A DNA stretch of 7,604 nt from contig JBAQKP010000062.1 of assembly GCA_049301135.1 (NCBI GenBank), positions 1 to 7,604 on the forward strand, read 5' to 3'. The translations under genes were made by a program, and so were the position numbers. The notes beneath the pieces were generated by a model, which had not been told where the DNA came from, ran no database searches, and saw only the letters and a program-made list of their open reading frames with translations. The stretch comes from JAYXXU01 sp049301135. Lineage in GTDB: Bacteria > Pseudomonadota > Gammaproteobacteria > Pseudomonadales > Moraxellaceae. This document shows, piece after piece, positions 1 through 6,690 of this stretch (positions are counted from its first letter, which is position 1; the number at the start of each line of letters is the position of its first letter).

Positions 1-156
1 CAGTTGGGACAGCGTGTCCCGCTCAAGGTCACTGATCGCTGGTTATTGCTGGCGACGGTGGGGGAACAGCCGTTTTGTCTGGCAGCAGAGTGGGATGGAC
101 AACAACTCGAAGGGCTGACCGTGTGGCAACAGGAGCAAATGCTATGTCTGGGTTAA
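1..156 (+). CDS. C-terminal fragment of an upstream gene, probably a SWIM zinc-finger family protein
   Basis: Frame 1 is open from the first base to a TAA at 154-156, giving 51 codons of a protein whose start lies outside the window. The visible part resembles a small beta-rich C-terminal segment: a WLLLATVGEQPFCLAAEWDG stretch followed by a short helix ending in LCLG. No SWIM CxCxnCxH motif is visible because that part would lie upstream. The SWIM assignment is inferred from context: genes of the DUF5691/MoxR/DUF5682/VWA set are, to my knowledge, often preceded by a SWIM zinc-finger protein whose tail has a similar 'W.LLA..G..P..L..EWDG..L.PL.V' pattern. The reading frame overlaps the next gene by 13 nt, which suggests translational coupling. 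That this is a real coding end is fairly certain. The family name is tentative. Confidence 0.55.
   Translation, partial: QLGQRVPLKVTDRWLLLATVGEQPFCLAAEWDGQQLEGLTVWQQEQMLCLG
131..135 (+). promoter_or_regulatory. Shine-Dalgarno sequence deciding the DUF5691 start
   Basis: AGGAG lies 8 nt before the ATG at 144. The same frame is open back to a TTG at 75, but that codon has no comparable site and lies deep inside the upstream gene. The ATG at 144 is therefore preferred. The site is inside the coding sequence of the upstream gene. Confidence 0.8.
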
Positions 157-1760
157 CAGCGTCTGAGTCAAATACAGTTCAACCAAATCCGTTAAACGCC
201 AGTCAGTTTAGTCAAGCGCTGTCGATTCAAACTGTACTCGGGACACGACGGCCAGCCAAGCCGTTGCCTGTTGATGCTGAGCTTGAAGCGTTTGTGGCAC
301 AGCTATCTGCACAATCGCCTGAACCTTCTGCCGAACAACGCTTACTGACAATATTAGCAGCGTGGTCGGTATATGGTCGTGCCGGTCAGCAGGTTGCACA
401 GCAAGCCGTCCCCCCGTCCATTGAATCATTGACTGATGCTTTACTTGAACAGCCGATGCCCGAACGTTTACAACGGTTGTTGTCTAATTGTTTGGCCGAT
501 CAATCCAGTTTGCTGCTCGCCGGTTGGCGACAGGCGGCGCTGCAATGCGGCGGCGTGTTGCAGGCGCAAGCCTTGCTGGTCGCGCTGAATGCTGGTCGGC
601 AGCAGGTTGCGTTACGCACCATATTGGGCGCGCATTTGGGACAGCGCGCGCAATTGCTGGCCAGTCGTCAGCCCGATTGGGTGTGGGCGAGTGGTGTGAC
701 GAGTCCATTACCGCGTGATTTCAGCATACTCGATCCGATCAATGCTGCTATCTGGCAAACCGGCCATGCGTCAACCCGCGAGTTATTATTTCGTCGGATG
801 CGGCAGGCTGATCCAGCACTGGCATTAGCTCACTTGCAGCAGGTGTGGGCAACCGAATCGGCTAATCTACGCCAAGCATTTTTGGGCGTGCTACAGCAGG
901 GCTTGAGTGCTGCGGATGAGTCGTTTTTACAATCGGTGCTAGCGCAAGACCGTAGCCGCGTGGTGCGTGAACAGGCGGTCGGTTTGTTCAGTCAGTTGCC
1001 GAATAGTGCGTTTGCAGATCGTCAACGCCAACGCTTTCACCAATGGGTCAGTTGGGATGCCAAAACCAAACAGCCGGTTTTTGCTGAGATTGCAGAGATT
1101 GACGCGGAGATGGTGCAGGATGGCTGGAATACGGATGCCAAAGTGCAAGATGGATTAGGCGCAAAAGCCCAAGCGTTATTGCATTTTATCAGTGTGTTGC
1201 CGTTAGAGGTGTGGCAGTCGTTTGCGGCATATGGCGAGCCACTCGACTGGCTAAAAAAACTACAAAAATCCGATTGGTACGATGCGGTTTTATTGGGGTT
1301 ATATCGGGCGACCTGTCAGCAATACAACCGCGATTGGGCGCAGGTGCTTTTATCACATCCGTTTAAATTGAATCAGGCGCAGCGGCACGAGCTTGATCCT
1401 GTGCCGTTGCTGTTATTGGTCGATGATGCACAACAACAGGCGTGGTGTCTGGCACAGCTGAAGGCGGCGATTGGTCGTCAGGCGTATCTGTCGCTGCAAG
1501 TGTTACAGCGTTTTTGTTTGGCAAAGCTTCAGCAGATGGCGCAGCCGCTACAGGGTTTTTGGTCGGCTGAACTGACTGAGCAGGTGTCGTTGTATGTGAT
1601 TCAACAGCAAAACTCTAAGCAATATGAGTGCAATATGCTGCAACAGTTGTTGGCGTGTTGTGTGAATTTAGACGATTTGGCGGTGCAGATGTTGGAGCTT
1701 TCGCCCGAAGCACGGCAGGCGGAGCAAATCCGGCGGCAGTTGTTGGGCTGTGCGTCATAA
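144..1760 (+). CDS. DUF5691-type helical-repeat (HEAT-like) protein of the MoxR/VWA cassette
   Basis: This encodes a 538-residue, mostly alpha-helical protein rich in Leu, Gln and Ala, with no signal peptide or membrane segment, so it is probably cytoplasmic. After a poorly conserved N-tail, residues about 24-42 contain an 'ALSIQTVLGTRRP' element like the 'AL.GT.R' opening of DUF5691 proteins. Residues about 211-294 hold the most recognisable block: a Thr-Arg-Glu-Leu-Leu helix, 'RMRQADPALA', 'LQQVWATESANLRQ', 'LSAADESFLQSVLAQDRS' and 'VVREQAVGLFSQLP'. This block reads as consecutive HEAT-like helical hairpins. The C-terminal third (about 345-520) is also helical, without a motif I can name. 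No catalytic signature is visible, so a scaffold or adaptor role for the neighbouring ATPase and VWA protein is inferred only. The start is chosen at 144 for its AGGAG. The gene overlaps the upstream one by 13 nt. The family call rests on my memory of the pattern and on gene order. Confidence 0.75.
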   Translation: MSGLTASESNTVQPNPLNASQFSQALSIQTVLGTRRPAKPLPVDAELEAFVAQLSAQSPEPSAEQRLLTILAAWSVYGRAGQQVAQQAVPPSIESLTDALLEQPMPERLQRLLSNCLADQSSLLLAGWRQAALQCGGVLQAQALLVALNAGRQQVALRTILGAHLGQRAQLLASRQPDWVWASGVTSPLPRDFSILDPINAAIWQTGHASTRELLFRRMRQADPALALAHLQQVWATESANLRQAFLGVLQQGLSAADESFLQSVLAQDRSRVVREQAVGLFSQLPNSAFADRQRQRFHQWVSWDAKTKQPVFAEIAEIDAEMVQDGWNTDAKVQDGLGAKAQALLHFISVLPLEVWQSFAAYGEPLDWLKKLQKSDWYDAVLLGLYRATCQQYNRDWAQVLLSHPFKLNQAQRHELDPVPLLLLVDDAQQQAWCLAQLKAAIGRQAYLSLQVLQRFCLAKLQQMAQPLQGFWSAELTEQVSLYVIQQQNSKQYECNMLQQLLACCVNLDDLAVQMLELSPEARQAEQIRRQLLGCAS

Positions 1761-1889
1761 ATCGTCGCATCACCTGATTTTTTGCATTTGATAGGCTAGG
1801 TTTCTGCGTTGGGTTTATTTATGCTTGACGCAGGATTTCAGCAACTGATTGAACATTTTGACCTCAAAATATACGACAAGGACTCGACC
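1761..1889 (+). other. 129-nt intergenic gap inside the cassette, no confident promoter or terminator
   Basis: This is the largest gap within the five-gene set. It is more AT-rich than its flanks. It contains TTGATA at 1788-1793, TTGACG at 1825-1830 and TTGACC at 1858-1863, but none has a good -10 hexamer at 16-18 nt spacing. A T-run at 1778-1783 is preceded only by a 4-bp TGCG/CGCA pairing, too weak for a terminator. The frame of the next gene is open back to TTG at 1809, with an ATG at 1821, so a longer N-terminus is possible in principle. An internal promoter here is plausible but not shown. Confidence 0.4.
1878..1882 (+). promoter_or_regulatory. Shine-Dalgarno sequence deciding the AAA+ ATPase start
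   Basis: AAGGA sits 7 nt before the ATG at 1890. The alternative in-frame starts, TTG at 1809 and ATG at 1821, lack an equally good site, so 1890 is the likely start. Confidence 0.75.
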
Positions 1890-2978
1890 ATGACTGCCAA
1901 TCCATCTGTACTCCGCGCCCGTGCTGAACAGCAATTTGCCGACGAACTGACTGCGCTGAAACAACACGACACCCATGCCAAGCCACCACAATGGCAACTG
2001 TCCCCGCAAGCAGTGGTGACTTACCTGATCGGCGGCACGCTGCCAGATGGCACAGTGATCAGCGCCAAATACATCGGTAGCCGTCGCCTGATGGAAATCG
2101 CCGTCGCCACGCTGGCCACCGATCGGGCATTGTTACTGCTGGGGGTTCCAGGCACTGCAAAATCATGGGTTTCTGAGCACCTGTCCGCCGCGATTTCGGG
2201 CAACAGTGGCCTCTTGATTCAAGGCACGGCGGGGACGAGTGAAGACTCGCTACGCTACGGCTGGAACTACGCGATGCTACTGGCCAAAGGGCCAAGCCCT
2301 GATGCCTTGGTGAAAAGCCCGATGCTCAACGCCATGCAAACCGGCGCGATTGCGCGTATCGAAGAGCTGACCCGCGTACCGGCGGACGTGCAGGATACCT
2401 TGATTACGCTACTGTCCGAAAAAGTGCTGCCTGTGCCGGAGTTAGGCATTGATTTTCAAGCGGTGAAAGGCTTTAACGTGATTGCCACTGCTAACAACCG
2501 TGACAAGGGCGTAAACGAATTGTCGTCCGCGCTCAAACGTCGTTTTAACACGGTGATTTTGCCCGCACCTGCCTCGGTGGAAGAAGAAGTCAACATCGTG
2601 CAACAACGGGTTGCCGCGCTCGGTCGTAGCCTCGAACTGCCGCCGATCAGTCCGGCTGCTGAGCAGATTCAGCGCTTGGTCACCGTGTTTCGTGAACTGC
2701 GCAACGGCGTGACCTTAGACGGCAAACAACAACTGAAAAGCCCCAGCGGCACACTGTCTACCGCCGAAGCGATTTCGGTGATGAGTCATGGTTGGGCGAT
2801 GGCGGCGCACTTTGGCGACGGTGCGCTGAGTGCGGCCGATCTGGCCGCAGGTTTGCAAGGCGCAGTGCTCAAAGATCCGGTACAAGATCAAGTGCCTTGG
2901 CGTGAATACCTCGAAACCGTGGTGAAAGAACGCTCGGGTTGGCAAGACCTGTACCGCGCCTGTCGTGATTTGGATTAA
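1890..2978 (+). CDS. MoxR-family AAA+ ATPase
   Basis: This encodes a 362-residue ATPase that would use ATP hydrolysis to remodel a partner protein, normally one presented by a VWA-domain protein. Residues about 85-92 form the Walker A loop (GVPGTAKS, Lys91). The Walker B region is 'ARIEELTR' at about 155-162. Its first acidic residue is Glu158 rather than the usual Asp, followed by the catalytic-type Glu159. Sensor 1 is Asn201/202 in 'FNVIATANNRDKG'. The 'LSSALKRRFN' segment near 211-220 supplies the expected arginine finger of MoxR proteins. The remaining C-terminus is the small helical lid domain. A 'QGTAGTSEDSLRYGWNY' segment after Walker A and 'VQDTLITLLSEK' after Walker B are typical of the MoxR/CobS/ChlI branch. 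There is no signal peptide, so it is cytoplasmic. It lies 24 nt before the DUF5682 gene, and the VWA partner is two genes downstream. Codons end in C much more often than in the genes on either side. The family is certain; the substrate is unknown. Confidence 0.93.
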   Translation: MTANPSVLRARAEQQFADELTALKQHDTHAKPPQWQLSPQAVVTYLIGGTLPDGTVISAKYIGSRRLMEIAVATLATDRALLLLGVPGTAKSWVSEHLSAAISGNSGLLIQGTAGTSEDSLRYGWNYAMLLAKGPSPDALVKSPMLNAMQTGAIARIEELTRVPADVQDTLITLLSEKVLPVPELGIDFQAVKGFNVIATANNRDKGVNELSSALKRRFNTVILPAPASVEEEVNIVQQRVAALGRSLELPPISPAAEQIQRLVTVFRELRNGVTLDGKQQLKSPSGTLSTAEAISVMSHGWAMAAHFGDGALSAADLAAGLQGAVLKDPVQDQVPWREYLETVVKERSGWQDLYRACRDLD

Positions 2979-2989
2979 TAAATCATTAT

Positions 2990-2994
2990 AAGGA
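2990..2994 (+). promoter_or_regulatory. Shine-Dalgarno sequence of the DUF5682 gene
   Basis: AAGGA lies 8 nt before the ATG at 3003, inside the 24-nt gap after the ATPase stop codon. It favours the first ATG over the second in-frame ATG four codons later. The first also keeps the beta-strand leading into the GIRHHGPGS motif. Confidence 0.75.
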
Positions 2995-3002
2995 CACGCC
3001 AC

Positions 3003-5432
3003 ATGATTCATCTGATGGGGATTCGTCATCATGGACCGGGCTCAGCGCGTAGCGTGCTGGCGGCCTTGCAACGACTGCAACCCGACTGCATTCTGATCGA
3101 AGGGCCGAGCGACGCTGATCCTCTGATCGCCCAGCTCAGCGACCCTGCCTTTCAGCCGCCAGTCGCGCTGATGCTGCATACCCCAATCCAAAAACAGCAA
3201 CGGCCACAGGCGGTATTTTATCCGTTTGCGGAGTTTTCGCCGGAGTGGCAAGCACTACGCTATGCCGTGCAGCAAGCAGTTGATGTGCGTTTTATCGACC
3301 TGCCACAACAGATCCAGTTTGCTTTGGTTAATCAACGTGAACAGCAAGCCGCCGAAGCCGCTGCACAGGCCGAAACACAGTTAGACAACGATGCAGAAAC
3401 TGACCCAGAAAGTACCGATGCCGAACATTTAGAGTCAACCGATCAACCCAGCCAACATCCAGCGCCGTACCGTGCCGATCCGATTGGACTACTGGCACAA
3501 GCCGCAGGCTACCAAGACAGTGAGCGGTTTTGGGAGCATTTGGTTGAGCAACAGCCGCATGCCGGTGATGTGTTTGATTTGCTTGGTGAAGCGATGCAAG
3601 CGGTACGCGAGCAGGTCGAAGCCAATTGGACGACCGAACAACGCCAATCTGATGACCCGCACCATGAACAACTGCGCGAGGCGTGGATGCGTAAAAGCCT
3701 ACGCGAGGCCGAAAAAGCCGGTTTTCAAAACATCGCGGTGATCTGTGGTGCATGGCATGTGCCTGCGTTGCGCGACCTGAAAAATACCCGTAAGGCCGAC
3801 ACAGAATTATTAAAAGGCCTACCCAAAACCAAAACCGAAGCCAGTTGGATCGCGTGGACACACCAACGCTTGGCGCGGGATAGTGGTTATGGCGCAGGGA
3901 TTGAAGCGGTCGGCTGGTACGCGCATTTGTGGAAGCATTACGCGCGCAACGCTGCACAAAATAGGATTGCCGAACAACAAGGCGGCGTGGTGCAACCGAT
4001 TGATGCCGAAGCGATTAGCATCGACTGGCTGAGTCAGTTTGCACAGGCATTACGCGCCGATGGGCAGGATGTGTCGAGCGCGCAAGTGATTGATGCGGTG
4101 CAATTGATTCAGGCGATGCTGGCCTTGCGTGGCCGCCAGTTGCCGGACTTGGATGATTTGCAGGACGCGATTGTCAGCGTGTTGCATCATGGTCAGCACC
4201 TGCCGCAGCCGGTGCTGGATCGTTTGCTACAAGATCAGCGGCTGGGCAGTGTGCCGGAGGGCTGTGCGCAACTGCCGCTGCAACAAGATTTTGCGCAACA
4301 GGTGAAACACTTTCGACTCAAACTAGAGGCCGTGCACAAAACTATTGAGCTGGATTTGCGCGTGCCGTTTGATTTGCAAAAAAGCCAGTTTTTACATCAG
4401 CTTGATCTGTTGGGTTTGAATTGGGCAAAAAACGATCAGCGCAGTGCGGGGCGTGGCAGCTTTAAAGAAAGCTGGACGCTGTCATGGCAGCCCGAAGACG
4501 CGCTACAACTGAACGAAATGGCGATTTGGGGCGCTACAGTATTCGACGCAGCGCGGGCGTGGCTGACCCAGATGAGCCTTGAGGCAACCCAGATTCCACA
4601 GTTGGCGGCACGGATTGAGCAAAGCTTACTGGCCGGGCTGGCGCAAGTGTTACCCGATGCGTTGGCGCGGCTGGATGCTTTATCCGCACAGCAGCATGAT
4701 CCGGTGGTGTTGATCGAAGCACTTGCACCACTGGTCAGCGCAGCACGTTATGGCAGTGTGCGAGCATTTGATACTGCGATGCTAGCGGTGCTGATGCAGC
4801 GATTTGTCAGCCGAATCGTGGTCAGCTTGCCGCTACATTGTCAGCAACTGAACGATGATCTGGCTGCCGAGCGGATTCAGCAGTTGGCGCAACTGTTCCG
4901 CTTAATTGAACTATCTGATCGTGATGATTTTTTAGCGGCATGGCAACAGCTTTTGACCGATTTATTGGCGCTGAATGACCTGCATGGCCGTTTGGCCGGT
5001 TGGTGCTGTCGGATGGCGCGCGAGCAAGAAATTTTAAGCGAAGACGAGGCCAAAACCCGCTTTGCCCGTGCGTTATCGGTCGGCCAAAATCCCGAACACA
5101 GCGCGGCATGGTTTGAGGGCTTTATCACCGGTCAGGCGTTGCTGTTGGTGCATGATGATGGGCTGTGGGCGTTGGTAGATCAGTGGCTCCTGAGTCTGCC
5201 AGAGGAGCAATTTGTGGCGTTACTGCCATTATTACGGCGCACCACGTCCAGTTTTGCCCAACCGGAACGGCAGCAATTGGCACAACGCGCCAGTCAACAG
5301 GCCAGTATCAACAGCACGATCAGCATTCAGAGTGGTTTTGATGCTGCGCGGGCTGCGCCGAGTTTACAGGTGTTGGCACGCTGGTTGAGCTTACCGAAGG
5401 ATGTCGATGCCGCAGGAGTCGCACCAGTATGA
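3003..5432 (+). CDS. DUF5682-type protein with a TraB/Tiki/EreA/ChaN-like N-terminal domain
   Basis: This encodes an 809-residue soluble protein with no signal peptide. The N-terminal part opens with 'GIRHHGPGSARS' (residues 6-17), then 'PDCILIEGPSDADPLI' (Glu33). A conserved-looking 'REAWMRKSLREAEKAG' helix at 225-240 leads into 'IAVICGAWHVPAL' (Gly249, His252). Two Gly-x-x-His motifs flanking an 'hhEGP' strand match the layout of the TraB/Tiki and EreA/ChaN group. Some of these are metal-dependent proteases or esterases, so a hydrolase role is inferred, not shown. Residues about 111-155 are an acidic, Gln/Glu/Asp/Ser-rich, probably disordered linker inserted in this domain. The C-terminal part is helical, with 'MLALRGRQLPDLDDLQDAI' at about 372-390 and a block at about 451-515 containing RGSFKESW, which fits my recollection of DUF5682. 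The gene follows the ATPase by 24 nt and overlaps the VWA gene by ATGA, so it probably works with both. Family: fairly sure. Activity: unknown. Confidence 0.82.
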   Translation: MIHLMGIRHHGPGSARSVLAALQRLQPDCILIEGPSDADPLIAQLSDPAFQPPVALMLHTPIQKQQRPQAVFYPFAEFSPEWQALRYAVQQAVDVRFIDLPQQIQFALVNQREQQAAEAAAQAETQLDNDAETDPESTDAEHLESTDQPSQHPAPYRADPIGLLAQAAGYQDSERFWEHLVEQQPHAGDVFDLLGEAMQAVREQVEANWTTEQRQSDDPHHEQLREAWMRKSLREAEKAGFQNIAVICGAWHVPALRDLKNTRKADTELLKGLPKTKTEASWIAWTHQRLARDSGYGAGIEAVGWYAHLWKHYARNAAQNRIAEQQGGVVQPIDAEAISIDWLSQFAQALRADGQDVSSAQVIDAVQLIQAMLALRGRQLPDLDDLQDAIVSVLHHGQHLPQPVLDRLLQDQRLGSVPEGCAQLPLQQDFAQQVKHFRLKLEAVHKTIELDLRVPFDLQKSQFLHQLDLLGLNWAKNDQRSAGRGSFKESWTLSWQPEDALQLNEMAIWGATVFDAARAWLTQMSLEATQIPQLAARIEQSLLAGLAQVLPDALARLDALSAQQHDPVVLIEALAPLVSAARYGSVRAFDTAMLAVLMQRFVSRIVVSLPLHCQQLNDDLAAERIQQLAQLFRLIELSDRDDFLAAWQQLLTDLLALNDLHGRLAGWCCRMAREQEILSEDEAKTRFARALSVGQNPEHSAAWFEGFITGQALLLVHDDGLWALVDQWLLSLPEEQFVALLPLLRRTTSSFAQPERQQLAQRASQQASINSTISIQSGFDAARAAPSLQVLARWLSLPKDVDAAGVAPV
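5414..5418 (+). promoter_or_regulatory. Shine-Dalgarno sequence of the VWA gene
   Basis: AGGAG inside the end of the DUF5682 gene lies 10 nt before the ATG at 5429. That ATG overlaps the preceding TGA stop as ATGA, an arrangement typical of termination-reinitiation coupling. Confidence 0.7.
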
Positions 5433-6604
5433 ATAACAATCTAACCAACTCTTCAGCCGAGCATATGTCTGAGCGTGAACGGCGTTGGCGTTTGGTGCTG
5501 GGTGAAGCACCGGCCAAAACTGAGCAATGGCAAACACTTGATCAACAGATGAACGACGCGCTGGGCATGCTGTATCAGTCGGAAGCGCGTGAACGACGCG
5601 GTGAGCTGGGTGCGTCTGCGCCCAAGGTTGCCCGTTGGTTGGGGGATATTCGGCAGTATTTTCCGAGTTCAGTGGTGCGTGTGATGCAGCGTGATGCATT
5701 TGAGCGACTGAATTTACAACAGATGTTGCTCGAGCCTGAGCTACTCTCGACCGTGGAAGTCGATGTGCATTTGGTCAGTACTTTGGTCAGCTTAAATCAT
5801 CTGATGCCGCAACAGACCAAGCAGACCGCGCGTCTGGTCGTGCGTCAGGTGGTTGAGGAGTTAGAGCGTCGGCTTGGGCAAACCATGCAGCAGGCGATTC
5901 GTGGCAGTTTGAACCGTGCTAGTCATAGCCGTCGCCCGAAGCGTCTACAGGATATCAATTGGCCGCGTACTATCCGTGCCAATCTCAAACATTGGCAGGC
6001 CGACTATCAGACGATTATTCCGCATGAATTACATGGGCATCCGCGTCAGCAGAGTGCGTTGCGCGACATCGTGCTGTGTGTCGATCAGAGTGGTTCGATG
6101 GCCAGTTCGGTCGTGTATGCGAGTATTTTTGCGGCGGTGATGGCGAGTATTCGGGCGGTCAGTACCCAAATGGTGGTGTTTGATACCAGTGTGGTGGATC
6201 TGACACCGTTGCTGGCCGATCCAGTTGATGTGATTTTTGGCACACAGTTGGGCGGTGGGACGGATATTGCTCTGGCGTTGGGTTATTGTCGTGAGCAGAT
6301 CAGCCGACCTGAGCAGACCATTATGATTTTAATCAGTGATTTGTATGAAGGTGGTGATCGTCGGCAGATGCTGAAGCATGTGGCGCATTTGGTGGACAGT
6401 GGCGTGCAGTTGATTGCGCTGTTGGCGCTCAGCGACGATGGTGCGCCCGCCTATGATCATCAGCATGCGGAGCAGTTTGCAGCGTTGGGTGTGCCGACTT
6501 TTGCCTGTACGCCGGATCAGTTTCCGGAGTTGATGGCGGTGGCGATTGAGCGGCGTGATATTGGGCTGTGGGCGGCGCAGCAGGGGATTGTGAAAGCGGG
6601 GTAG
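5429..6604 (+). CDS. CoxE-like von Willebrand factor A (VWA) domain protein with intact MIDAS
   Basis: This encodes a 391-residue soluble protein. Residues 1-200 are helical and charged, including 'RERRWRLVLGE' near the start. A basic stretch 'SHSRRPKRLQDINWPRTI' (about 165-182) leads to the VWA domain. That domain starts near residue 211 with 'LRDIVLCVDQSGSMASS'. The MIDAS residues are all present: Asp219, Ser221 and Ser223 (DxSxS), Thr278 in 'GGGTD' and Asp304 in 'LISDLYEGG'. A divalent metal, usually Mg2+, should therefore bind and could coordinate an acidic residue of a client protein. VWA proteins of this type are the standard partners of MoxR ATPases, and a MoxR gene lies two genes upstream. 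The start overlaps the DUF5682 stop by ATGA, and two TAG codons end the frame at 6602-6607. CoxE-like is the closest family I recognise. A link to carbon monoxide dehydrogenase is not implied, since no cox structural gene is in the window. Confidence 0.9.
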   Translation: MNNNLTNSSAEHMSERERRWRLVLGEAPAKTEQWQTLDQQMNDALGMLYQSEARERRGELGASAPKVARWLGDIRQYFPSSVVRVMQRDAFERLNLQQMLLEPELLSTVEVDVHLVSTLVSLNHLMPQQTKQTARLVVRQVVEELERRLGQTMQQAIRGSLNRASHSRRPKRLQDINWPRTIRANLKHWQADYQTIIPHELHGHPRQQSALRDIVLCVDQSGSMASSVVYASIFAAVMASIRAVSTQMVVFDTSVVDLTPLLADPVDVIFGTQLGGGTDIALALGYCREQISRPEQTIMILISDLYEGGDRRQMLKHVAHLVDSGVQLIALLALSDDGAPAYDHQHAEQFAALGVPTFACTPDQFPELMAVAIERRDIGLWAAQQGIVKAG

Positions 6605-6690
6605 TAGTGTTGTATAAAACCAGCCCGTGTATTTTCACCAAAATTCGGCTAGTCTAAACCCAACCTAAATATCACCTACAGGACGTGACC
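6605..6690 (+). other. 86-nt intergenic spacer between the VWA cassette and the acyl-CoA enzyme gene
   Basis: This AT-rich spacer separates two functionally unrelated genes and probably contains the promoter of the downstream one. I see AT-rich runs around 6610-6619, 6630-6643 and 6666-6672, but no -35/-10 pair with acceptable sequence and spacing. I also see no hairpin with a T-tract to end transcription of the cassette. Read-through from upstream is therefore possible. Confidence 0.35.
6680..6683 (+). promoter_or_regulatory. Shine-Dalgarno sequence deciding the crotonase-family start
   Basis: AGGA ends 7 nt before the ATG at 6691. An in-frame GTG at 6685 is only 1 nt from this site and therefore cannot use it, so 6691 is the start. 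Confidence 0.75.

Noticed and set aside
75..143. An upstream TTG start for the DUF5691 gene
   Set aside because: There is no good ribosome binding site, it would overlap the previous gene by about 80 nt, and its N-terminal residues look like out-of-frame translation. The ATG at 144 has AGGAG at 8 nt.
488..718. A + strand 76-codon frame and its minus-strand counterpart inside the DUF5691 gene
   Set aside because: They are out of frame with a continuous 538-codon gene, have no ribosome binding site and encode Arg/Ala-rich sequence typical of shadow frames.
1751..1783. A possible intrinsic terminator after the DUF5691 gene
   Set aside because: Only a 4-bp TGCG/CGCA stem can form, with an 11-nt loop and 8 nt between the stem and the T-run. 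This is too weak.
1858..1875. A promoter formed by TTGACC and TATACG before the ATPase gene
   Set aside because: The hexamers are separated by only 6 nt, far from the 16-18 nt needed for a sigma-70 promoter.
3328..3957. A 209-codon open frame on the minus strand opposite the DUF5682 gene
   Set aside because: It lies wholly antisense to a gene with strong motifs, has no recognisable domain and has an erratic composition (runs of Arg, His, Trp). It is a by-product of the + strand codon pattern.
5549..5600. An 11-bp direct repeat, TGAACGACGCG, at 5549-5559 and 5590-5600
   Set aside because: It encodes different peptides in the VWA N-terminus and is short enough to arise by chance in coding DNA.
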